This document shows positions 25,095 to 31,965 of a stretch of 32,805 nt of DNA, in pieces; position 1 is the stretch's first letter; each line of letters opens with the position of its first letter. The stretch covers positions 1 through 32,805 of the forward strand of contig JAFKFK010000054.1 in the NCBI GenBank assembly GCA_017307275.1, written 5' to 3'. The stretch is from Alphaproteobacteria bacterium. GTDB taxonomy: Bacteria > Pseudomonadota > Alphaproteobacteria > Reyranellales > Reyranellaceae. The translations under genes were made by a program, and so were the position numbers. Below the pieces are notes generated by a model. It searched no databases, was not told the origin of the DNA, and saw only the letters and a program-made list of their open reading frames with translations.

Positions 25095-25856
25095 TCAGCC
25101 TGGATTCAACTGCAGCACGCGCGAGAGGAACAAGCGCTCTATCCAGGTGAGGCTGGGATGCCAGAAGGTGATCATCAACGTGTAGCGAACGTCAGTGCCG
25201 TTGTTCTCGACCCAGTGCACGAAGCTGTCATCGAAGACCAGCACTTCACCATCGCGATACTCCGCCACCTGCTCGCCGACCCACAGCTTGGTGCCGGCAC
25301 AGTTCCTGAGACCGAGATGGGCGGTCAGGCTGGCGTTCGTCGGGCCGGTGTGAGGCTGGAGCGATCCGCCGGGCTGGATCGCGGAGAAGCACACATGCAA
25401 GCCATTGTGCGGCAACGTGCGCAGGATCGCTGCCGTGCGCGGACAGGCCGCCAGATGCTCATCGATCGGCTTGCCCTGGAGATAGAAGTAGTAGGTGTTC
25501 CATTCCTTGGGATTTTCATCGGAGTCGTAACGGGCACGGGCGAAGCCGGCGTGTACGCTGTCCATTTCCGCCAGGATCTCGTGACGAGCCGCGCGGACCC
25601 GCTCGGTCCAGGCATGGTCACGCTCGACGTGGACGGGTTTCGCCAGAAGCCCCGGCCAGCGCGGCACCCATGGCCATTGAAAGGCGCCGGGCCGGGCCGC
25701 CTGCAGTCGCCCCGTCAGGGCCGCCCCGACGAGCCGCGGTCCCGCCAGCAGATAGGAAGCCAGCCGGAACAAGCCGACTTTCAGCGGACCGATCTTGCGG
25801 CGAAAGTCCGCATTGCCTGCTTCGATCTTCGCCAACCACGCCTGTAGGTCTTGCAT
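25095..25856 (-). CDS. Aspartyl/asparaginyl beta-hydroxylase family dioxygenase (LpxO-like)
   Basis: This is an Fe(II)/2-oxoglutarate dioxygenase. The double-stranded beta-helix core spans about residues 110-245. H169 in LQPHTGPTN and H214 in DDSFVHWVEN are the metal ligands, and R224 in DVRYTLM is the expected 2-oxoglutarate anchor, followed by FWHPSLT. Members hydroxylate aspartate side chains or, in the LpxO branch, the acyl chains of lipid A. The first 100 residues contain a basic, hydrophobic stretch (VGLFRLASYLLAGPRLVGAAL) that could lie at the membrane. ATG 25856 follows GAGAAG at a suitable distance and is preferred over TTG 25871. The gene diverges from the GT2 gene. In this setting a lipid substrate is plausible (inference). 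Confidence 0.85.
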   Translation of the reverse strand: MQDLQAWLAKIEAGNADFRRKIGPLKVGLFRLASYLLAGPRLVGAALTGRLQAARPGAFQWPWVPRWPGLLAKPVHVERDHAWTERVRAARHEILAEMDSVHAGFARARYDSDENPKEWNTYYFYLQGKPIDEHLAACPRTAAILRTLPHNGLHVCFSAIQPGGSLQPHTGPTNASLTAHLGLRNCAGTKLWVGEQVAEYRDGEVLVFDDSFVHWVENNGTDVRYTLMITFWHPSLTWIERLFLSRVLQLNPG

Positions 25857-25952
25857 CCACCAGCTTCTCAAAATAGACAGATCAAAGCCAATGGACGTGA
25901 CTTTGCCGGGAATTGCAACGCTGGTTGCCGCGCCGGCGGATGAGAGGATCGG

Positions 25953-27221
25953 TTGCTAGGCGCCGTGCTGGCTGGAGCAGGCCTGATCTTGTGTCTCTAT
26001 GTCGGCGTGCTCGTCCTGGCCGACCTCTACCTGATCGCCGTCCATCTGCGCGGGAGCCATCGGCACCCGGCGCAGGAACCGGCTGGTTGTCGTCAGGCCG
26101 ACAGCAGCCGCGGGAACGAACCCTTAGTCTGCGTGCAGCTTCCCGTCTTCAACGAGGCGAAGCTCGTCGCTGCGGCGATCGACTCGCTCTGTGCGCTCGA
26201 CTGGCCGCGCGACCGGCTGGAGATCATGGTGCTGGACGACAGTACCGACGAGACCTCGACCATTGTTGCCCGGAAGGTCGCGGAGTGGCGGCTCAAGGGC
26301 CTTGCCATCCGCCATGTCAGACGACCCAACCGCGACAGTTTCAAGGCAGGCGCGCTGGCGGCCGGGCAGCAACTCACCAAGGCGCAGTACTTCGCGATCT
26401 TCGACGCCGACTATCGCCCGCCCCCCTCGTTCCTGCGCCAGACCATGGCGGCTCTCCTGGCCGATTCCGGCCTGGCGTTCGTGCAGGCACGGCTGGGCTA
26501 TCGCAATCGCGAGCGCAATGCGCTGACGCGCGCACAGGCGCTGGAGCTCGACACGCTGTTCGGCTTCGAGCAGGCAGCCCGCAACTGGGCGGGTATGCCC
26601 ATGACCTTCAACGGCACCTGCGGTGTCTGGCGACGCGAAGCGATCGACCAGGCAGGTGGCTGGCGCGGCGATTCCGTCGCCGAGGATCAGGACCTGAGCT
26701 TCCGGGCCTTTACGCTGGGCTGGCGTTGCCGCCTGCTGCTCGATGTCTCCGCAGCTGGCGAACTGCCGGACAACTTCGAGGCTCTGGCACTCCAGCGGCA
26801 AAGATGGAGCACGGGAACGGCACAGGTCTTCCGCAAGCTTCCCTGGGCTCTCTTGCACAGCATGCCTTGGCCGCAGGCCACGGCCTTCGCCTTCCTGACC
26901 TTGTTCTATTCGAGTGCCGCGGTCGTTCTGGTCGCCATTCTCGCGATCGCCGCGCTTTGCTGGCTGGTATCGCCTGGCTGGGCGCTCGTCGTCGCCCTGG
27001 GCTGGGTCGCCACGGTCGCGTTGCTAGTAGTGCTGCGTACCATCGGTGCGGCACTTGCTGCGCGGCGCCTCGGCAGGCCGCTGAACCTCGCTTTTCTGGG
27101 CGATGTCGTCGCTCACTGGCTGATGCAGCTCGTGCTGCTGCCGACGGGCGGCAAGGCATTGGTTGCCGGCTATCTGGCGCGCGCCGTTCCCTTCGCGCGC
27201 ACTCCCAAGAAGGGACACTAG
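25953..27221 (+). CDS. Processive-type GT2 membrane glycosyltransferase
   Basis: This is a family 2, GT-A fold enzyme of the CESA-like group. An N-terminal hydrophobic segment (LGAVLAGAGLILCLYVGVLVLADLY) precedes the catalytic domain. The order is VCVQLPVFNE, VLDDSTD, FDADYRP (D151, D153), MTFNGTCGVWRREA, the acceptor-site AEDQD (D245) and QRQRW (281-285). Three or four C-terminal membrane segments follow. D,D,D,QxxRW is the mark of synthases that add sugars at the membrane. The start is a TTG at 25953, preceded by GAGAGG at six bases; an in-frame stop just upstream (25941-25943) rules out a longer protein. A GT4 gene follows four bases after the stop. The sugar is unknown. Confidence 0.88.
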   Translation: MLGAVLAGAGLILCLYVGVLVLADLYLIAVHLRGSHRHPAQEPAGCRQADSSRGNEPLVCVQLPVFNEAKLVAAAIDSLCALDWPRDRLEIMVLDDSTDETSTIVARKVAEWRLKGLAIRHVRRPNRDSFKAGALAAGQQLTKAQYFAIFDADYRPPPSFLRQTMAALLADSGLAFVQARLGYRNRERNALTRAQALELDTLFGFEQAARNWAGMPMTFNGTCGVWRREAIDQAGGWRGDSVAEDQDLSFRAFTLGWRCRLLLDVSAAGELPDNFEALALQRQRWSTGTAQVFRKLPWALLHSMPWPQATAFAFLTLFYSSAAVVLVAILAIAALCWLVSPGWALVVALGWVATVALLVVLRTIGAALAARRLGRPLNLAFLGDVVAHWLMQLVLLPTGGKALVAGYLARAVPFARTPKKGH

Positions 27222-27225
27222 CGTC

Positions 27226-28563
27226 GTGCGGCGCGTGCTGTTCGATGTCTCCGGACTGGTTCAATGGTACGCCTACCTGTCGAACCCGTCGGGCATCCAG
27301 CGCGTGATGGAGAGCATCCTCAGCCAGCCCGCGCTGCTCCGGAATCCGTCCGTGACCCTGGTCGCGCGCGCGATCGGGTCGGACACGTTCTACATCGTCG
27401 AGCCGGACATCATCGCGGGGCTGACCACACGCGAAACCCGACGCGCGTCGATTGCCCGCCTGCGTGGCCTGTTTGCCGAAAGCATGCGCCTGGCCAAGCC
27501 GGCACGCCTCCTGCGTGAGATGCACTCGATCCACGTGCCCTACATCGCGCTGGGCTTCAGCTTCACGGAGCGGTTCTGGGAGAGCCGTTGCGCCGGGCGC
27601 TGGGTGGCGCGCCCCTCCAGGCTGCAAACAATTGCACCCCAAGATGCCTACGATGCCGTGGTCGGTCTCGGAGACTTCTGGTGCCATGGCGGCCACGTCC
27701 CGGCGCTGATCGCCCTGAAACACCGCACTGGCGCGAAGCTGATCCATCTCGTCCACGATCTCATCGCGGCCGTGAACCCACAGTGGACGCATCCGCACTA
27801 CGGCAAGCAGTTCCTCGATCAGTTCGACCGTCTGGCGCCCGCGGTCGATCATTGGCTGGTGACGTCGAGTTACGTCGGCGGTCAGTTGGCCGGCTATCTC
27901 GAGCGGCAGAAGCTGCCCCGTCCTCGGATCGACACCATACCGATGGGATGGCCAACGCCGTTGCCGGCGCAGGACGACGATGGCGTACTTGCCAAGTACG
28001 GGCTGGAGCGACAGCGCTTCCTGCTGCATGTCGGCACCGTGGAGCCGCGCAAGAACCTGGACGGATTGTTCGACGCGCTCACACGCCTGCGGTCCGAGCC
28101 CGCCGTGGACTCGTTGCCCTGCGTGCTGGTTGGCCGCGATGGCTGGCGCTCGGAAACCATTCGCCAGCGCCTCAAGGACGATCCCTGGCTGGCCGGCCGC
28201 GTGAAGTGGATCAAGGACGCCCCCGATAGCGACCTCGCCGCTCTGTACCGAAATGCGAGGTTCACCGTCGTGCCGAGCTTCGACGAAGGATGGGGACTGG
28301 CCGTGCAGGAGAGCCTGGCGCATCGCACGCCCTGCATAGCCTCAAGAGCGGGCGGCATTCCGGAAGCCGGGCTCGATCTCGTCGACTATGTCGAGAGTGG
28401 CAACACGAATGCGCTTGCCGCTGCCATCCGCACTCTTGCTACCGATGGCGATGCCCTCGAGCAGGCGCGAACGAGGCTCACGAACGGGCTGGGTTCAAGG
28501 CCCCTTCCCGATTGGTCGGATACGGCCGACGGCCTCGCCCGGCTGTTGGGTATCGATCGCTAA
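27226..28563 (+). CDS. GT4-family glycosyltransferase
   Basis: This is a GT-B fold, retaining glycosyltransferase of 446 residues. The C-terminal nucleotide-binding half has LLHVGTVEPRKNLDGLFDAL, PCVLVGRDGW and the ExxxxxxxE pair E354 and E362 in FDEGWGLAVQESLAHRTPC, followed by GGIPEAG. The N-terminal half begins RRVLFDVSGLVQWYAYLSNP-GIQRV, a pattern seen in GT4 enzymes of polysaccharide clusters. I chose GTG 27226, four bases after the GT2 stop, with GAAGGGA upstream; a frame open to 27163 would overlap the GT2 gene. It is the last gene of the transcript and is followed by a strong terminator. Donor and linkage are unknown. Confidence 0.88.
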   Translation: MRRVLFDVSGLVQWYAYLSNPSGIQRVMESILSQPALLRNPSVTLVARAIGSDTFYIVEPDIIAGLTTRETRRASIARLRGLFAESMRLAKPARLLREMHSIHVPYIALGFSFTERFWESRCAGRWVARPSRLQTIAPQDAYDAVVGLGDFWCHGGHVPALIALKHRTGAKLIHLVHDLIAAVNPQWTHPHYGKQFLDQFDRLAPAVDHWLVTSSYVGGQLAGYLERQKLPRPRIDTIPMGWPTPLPAQDDDGVLAKYGLERQRFLLHVGTVEPRKNLDGLFDALTRLRSEPAVDSLPCVLVGRDGWRSETIRQRLKDDPWLAGRVKWIKDAPDSDLAALYRNARFTVVPSFDEGWGLAVQESLAHRTPCIASRAGGIPEAGLDLVDYVESGNTNALAAAIRTLATDGDALEQARTRLTNGLGSRPLPDWSDTADGLARLLGIDR

Positions 28564-28572
28564 AAAAAGCAA

Positions 28573-28601
28573 AGGCCCCGCCAGCTTTCGCCACGGGGCC
28601 T
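28573..28601. terminator. Bidirectional intrinsic terminator
   Basis: AGGCCCCG (28573-28580) and CGGGGCCT (28594-28601) form a perfect eight-pair GC-rich stem. On the minus strand the stem is followed by a strong T-run (from TAAAAAAAGCAA at 28561-28572 on the plus strand), ideal for ending the cold-shock gene. On the plus strand it is followed by TCCCTTATTT, which can end the GT2-GT4 transcript. It marks the edge of the polysaccharide block. Confidence 0.88.
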
Positions 28602-28681
28602 CCCTTATTTCTCTACGTCCACCAGTACATCCGTGGCTCGACGCTTGAGAAATTGCCAGCCGTTACCGGCGGCAGAGTCGA

Positions 28682-28894
28682 TTAGTCGACCAGCTTGAGA
28701 TTGTCGGCCGAAACCTTGCCGCTACGGCGGTCGGAGACGAGCTCGTACTGGACCTTCTGGCCTTCGTTGAGACCGCCGATGCCGGCACGCTCAACGGCGC
28801 TGATGTGCACGAAGGCATCCTTGCCGCCGTCGTCGGGCTGAATGAATCCGAAGCCCTTGGTTGCGTTAAACCACTTCACGGTTCCCGTAGTCAT
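28682..28894 (-). CDS. Cold-shock domain protein, CspA family
   Basis: This 70-residue single-domain nucleic-acid chaperone has RNP1 as KGFGFIQ (residues 13-19) and RNP2 as AFVHISA (about 27-33), with the usual GTVKWFN start. It binds single-stranded RNA or DNA in the cytoplasm. Length and sequence are typical. GAAAGGG lies a good distance before the ATG at 28894. It is a housekeeping-type gene, convergent with the GT4 gene, with which it shares a terminator. Whether it is cold-inducible cannot be read here. Confidence 0.95.
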   Translation of the reverse strand: MTTGTVKWFNATKGFGFIQPDDGGKDAFVHISAVERAGIGGLNEGQKVQYELVSDRRSGKVSADNLKLVD

Positions 28895-29231
28895 GGGAAA
28901 ACCCTTTCACTGCATAGTCATGCTGGCCCGCCCAAGTGAGGCAAGCCGTCGAATTCGCATTTATTTCGGGAGCAAGTCGCCGGCGGTGCGCAGACACTAG
29001 ATCTAGGCACTGCCAATAATTTTGTCCTTCTATCGACTTTCGGTCATATGGGCGCTTCTCCCCCCGATTGCAAGGGCCATTCCGGACCCTTTTCCGGTCA
29101 ACCAAGACGAGCCATGCCGTGAAATCCGCTGTCGAAAACAGCGGACAAGTGCGCAATGCCTCCATCGACAGGCCGCGGGTCGAATTTGCAGATGCCCGGC
29201 AATTCGAGGAGCCGGCCCCTCAGCAGATATT
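28895..29231. other. Intergenic region with the cold-shock gene leader
   Basis: No convincing gene lies in these 337 bases. They lie upstream of the minus-strand csp gene and downstream of the minus-strand dioxygenase gene, so they should hold the csp promoter and its leader. A perfect palindrome CTAGATCTAG lies at 28997-29006. Open frames here have no family likeness. Confidence 0.5.
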
Positions 29232-30077
29232 TCAGGCGGCGCGACTGGTCGGTCCACCCACCGTAATCCGATGGAGCAGACGGTCGTACCCATCGTAGCC
29301 GCCCGTGGCGGCATGGTTCACGCAGCGATTGTCCCATAGCACGAGCGTGCCCTGCGACCAGCGATGGCGGTAAACGACTTCGGGCCGGGACTGGTGCTTG
29401 AACACCGTACGCAGAATCGCGGCGGCTTCGTCGTCGCTCATACCATCGATGCCGATCGTATAGCCGGGGCTGGCGAACAACGCGGTACGGCCCGTCTCCG
29501 GATGCACGCGTGCAATGGGGTGCAGTTGCGTCGCCAGCGCGCTATCGGAATAGCGAATCGCCATCGAGCGTCCCTTGTCCTTTTCACCATAGGCACCGTC
29601 GCGCGCGTAGCCGCGCCGCGCAGAATGGATGCCCTGCTTGTCGGCCAGCAACGACTTCAGGTCCGCCGGCAAGCTATCCCAGGCGGCGTACTGGTTGGCG
29701 AACAGGGTGTCGCCACCCACCGGCGGAATGACATTTCCGTAAAGCACCGTCGCTGCGGGAGGCTCTGCGAGGAAGCTCCAGTCCGAGTGCCAGGATTCGG
29801 CGAACAGAGGCGTGCGTTCGTCGGCATTGCGGCGCACCTGCGCGACATGGGGATGGCCCGGAATGGATTTGAAGAACGGGTCGACGCCGAAGGGGCCGAT
29901 GGTGAGCGCGAAGCGCTCGATGTCCTCGATGGCCAGATCCTGATCGGTGAAGGCGAGGACCTGATGCTTGAGCCAGAGGCTGCGTATTTCGGCAATCTGT
30001 GCGTCCGTCAGGGCCTGCCTCAGATCGAGGCCCTTGATCAGTGCACCGCAGGAAGCGTCCTGTGGCAGGACTTGCAT
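29232..30077 (-). CDS. TauD/TfdA-family 2-oxoglutarate dioxygenase
   Basis: This is a non-heme iron dioxygenase of about 281 residues. The iron ligands are H97 and D99 in ESWHSDWSF and H255 in NRCVNHAATGGYDG; the arginine in YDRLLHRITV would bind 2-oxoglutarate. Further family marks are LFANQYAAWDSLP and HPIARVHPETGR. Family substrates include taurine, alkyl sulfates, 2,4-D and carnitine precursors; the sequence does not decide. I chose ATG 30077 because GAGGGG ends six bases before it; ATG 30083 and GTG 30107 are alternatives. The divergent LysR gene is probably its regulator, with a perfect dyad in between. Confidence 0.9.
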   Translation of the reverse strand: MQVLPQDASCGALIKGLDLRQALTDAQIAEIRSLWLKHQVLAFTDQDLAIEDIERFALTIGPFGVDPFFKSIPGHPHVAQVRRNADERTPLFAESWHSDWSFLAEPPAATVLYGNVIPPVGGDTLFANQYAAWDSLPADLKSLLADKQGIHSARRGYARDGAYGEKDKGRSMAIRYSDSALATQLHPIARVHPETGRTALFASPGYTIGIDGMSDDEAAAILRTVFKHQSRPEVVYRHRWSQGTLVLWDNRCVNHAATGGYDGYDRLLHRITVGGPTSRAA

Positions 30078-30116
30078 TTCCATCCCCTCATCATGAAGAA
30101 AATTCACACAAAGATG

Positions 30117-30137
30117 GTCGAGTCTTGCAAACTCGAC
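30117..30137. promoter_or_regulatory. Dyad operator candidate upstream of the tauD-family gene
   Basis: GTCGAGT (30117-30123) and ACTCGAC (30131-30137) are perfect inverted arms around CTTGCAA. The site sits in the gap shared by the dioxygenase and LysR genes, 40 bases before the chosen dioxygenase ATG and 80 bases before the LysR GTG. A further half-site ACTCGA occurs near 30155. This is the expected position and symmetry for a LysR-type regulator site. Confidence 0.6.
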
Positions 30138-30170
30138 AATTCCATAACTTGAACACTCGAATACACCGGG

Positions 30171-30180
30171 ATCAATTGAT
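30171..30180. promoter_or_regulatory. Second palindrome, ATCAATTGAT, before lysR
   Basis: A perfect ten-base palindrome lies 37 bases upstream of the LysR start. It could be an activation site, an autoregulatory site or part of an A/T-rich promoter for the regulator gene. Confidence 0.35.
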
Positions 30181-30217
30181 ATAAACTCCCATCATTTGTG
30201 AACTCACCTAACAATTC

Positions 30218-31114
30218 GTGCACAAACTTCCTCCCTTGGGATCGATCCGCGCCTTCGAGGCGGCAGGGCGGCTGCTGAGCTTTTCCAAGGCAGCCGACGA
30301 ACTGTCGGTGACGCATGGCGCAGTCAGTCATCAGATCAAGGCACTGGAGTCGTGGCTGGGCGTCCCCTTGTTTCGACGCATGGGGAGAGCGGTAGCTTTG
30401 ACGGATCAGGGACGCCTGTATCTGGACTCGGTCAGCCCCGCGTTGGCGGCAATCGCTTCGGCGTCACGCAGCATCAGCGCACACGAGGTGCTGCGGGTGA
30501 ATGCCCTTCCTGCAATCACGATGCGCTGGCTGTTTCCGCGTTTGGCTCAGTTTCGCGCGCTCCACCCGCATATCGAGGTGCAGATCTCGACCGGGCTTGA
30601 GCCGACGAGCCGCTTGCCTGCGAACATCGACGTCGTGATTCGCCGCGAGCCCCAGGAAGTCACCGGATTGCATAAAGTACACATGCTTTCGGAAGACGCG
30701 TTTCCCGTATGCTCACCGGTCTTGCTGGAGCGGATGCCGCTTGAGCGCATCAGCGATCTCAGCCGACATACGATCCTGCACTGCGCTGCACGCCGCACCG
30801 CCTGGGACGACTGGCTGGCCATCGCGCACCATAGCCGGGTCGTGCCGGCGCAGGCGTTGGAGCTGGAGCATCTGTATTTCTGCCTGCAGGCGGCAGTGGA
30901 TGGCATCGGCGTGGCGATGGGGTATTCGCCGCTGGTTGCATCGGATCTCGCAGCGGGACGTCTCACCGCACCGTTCGGCAGCGTCGTCCTCGGCACGCCG
31001 GGTTACTTTCTCATCACCCGGACGGAGCGACAGCACGACCCTGTAGTCAAGACGTTCTGCGAATGGCTGTTGGAGGAAGGTGCAAAGTTCGACCGGGAGA
31101 CGTCTTCCGCCTGA
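30218..31114 (+). CDS. LysR-family transcriptional regulator
   Basis: The 298-residue protein has the N-terminal winged helix-turn-helix (about residues 5-64: LGSIRAFEAAGRLLSFSKAA, then THGAVSHQIKALESWLGVPLF) and a C-terminal LysR substrate-binding domain (about 90-290). The HTH resembles the GcvA-like branch of the family. The GTG at 30218 is the start; MHKLPPLGSIRAFEAAGR is a standard LysR beginning. It diverges from the TauD-family dioxygenase gene, which is its probable target, and it may repress itself. The inducer is not known. It is unlikely to control the capsule genes. Confidence 0.93.
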   Translation: MHKLPPLGSIRAFEAAGRLLSFSKAADELSVTHGAVSHQIKALESWLGVPLFRRMGRAVALTDQGRLYLDSVSPALAAIASASRSISAHEVLRVNALPAITMRWLFPRLAQFRALHPHIEVQISTGLEPTSRLPANIDVVIRREPQEVTGLHKVHMLSEDAFPVCSPVLLERMPLERISDLSRHTILHCAARRTAWDDWLAIAHHSRVVPAQALELEHLYFCLQAAVDGIGVAMGYSPLVASDLAAGRLTAPFGSVVLGTPGYFLITRTERQHDPVVKTFCEWLLEEGAKFDRETSSA

Positions 31115-31183
31115 GGATGTCGGAGTGCGTCGTCGCACCGGCGATCTTGGACAGCCCCCGTTGCCTTGGCTAGTGATTCGAAC

Positions 31184-31939
31184 ATGAAGTCGAACCTCAA
31201 GTTTCTTGCGTTGATGGCCTATGGGCGCTTCCGTGCCTGGCGCCGGGAGCCGGTACGCTTCCGCGGTGCCTTTGCCTCCTACGAGGCGGCGCTGCGCGAC
31301 GTCCGCAGCGGCATGCCAGCGGGATACGACCACGACGCCGTGACCGACGTTTCGCGCGAGTTCATGCAGCAGATCGCGCTCTGGGATTATCCGATGGTGT
31401 ACTGGTTACAACACCTGCAGCCGACCGTGCTGATCGATGCGGGCGGTCATGTCGGCGTCAAGTACCGCGCCTTCCGGCCTTATCTTGATCTCCAGCGCAC
31501 CGACTGGATCGTGTACGACCTGCCGGCCCAGATACGTGCCGGGCGGGCACAGAAGGAACCGCACGACCACACGCTCTCCTTCGTCGATCGGCTCGAAGAC
31601 GCGCCTGCCGCCGAAGTCCTTCTCGCTTCCGGCTTGCTGCCCTACTTGCAGGAGCCGTTCGCCGATCTCGTTCGTCGCCTGCAGGCTCCGCCGCGCCATA
31701 TCCTGCTGAACAAGGTCGTCACGCGCGACGGACCTACGGTCGTCACCCTGGAGAATTTCGGCGTCGCCGAAGTGCCCTACCAGATCCGGAACGTGAAGGA
31801 GGTTCCCGACGCCCTCGCGACCCTCGGCTACGAGATCGTGGACTCATGGGTGATCGATCAGCTTGCGCATCGTATCCAGACGCATCCCGAGCTCGGCCGC
31901 TGCACCTATCGCGGCTATGTCGCACGCCGGCTCGATTAG
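31184..31939 (+). CDS. Putative SAM methyltransferase, TIGR04325-like
   Basis: The 251-residue protein has the pattern of the putative methyltransferase group TIGR04325 found in polysaccharide clusters: FRGAFASYEAAL near the start, ALWDYPMVYWLQ, then VLIDAGGHVGVKYRAFRPYLD (motif I with DxGGxxG), WIVYDLPAQI (motif II), LLASGLLPYLQEPFADLVRRL, HILLNKV and a C-terminal YEIVDSW. ATG 31184 is preferred over TTG 31166; neither has a strong ribosome site. It is convergent with the sulfatase-like gene at the right edge. The acceptor is unknown, and the relation to the capsule block beyond the terminator and the tauD-lysR pair is uncertain. Confidence 0.75.
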   Translation: MKSNLKFLALMAYGRFRAWRREPVRFRGAFASYEAALRDVRSGMPAGYDHDAVTDVSREFMQQIALWDYPMVYWLQHLQPTVLIDAGGHVGVKYRAFRPYLDLQRTDWIVYDLPAQIRAGRAQKEPHDHTLSFVDRLEDAPAAEVLLASGLLPYLQEPFADLVRRLQAPPRHILLNKVVTRDGPTVVTLENFGVAEVPYQIRNVKEVPDALATLGYEIVDSWVIDQLAHRIQTHPELGRCTYRGYVARRLD

Positions 31940-31965
31940 GTTTTCCACCCGGAGCCGAACCCACT

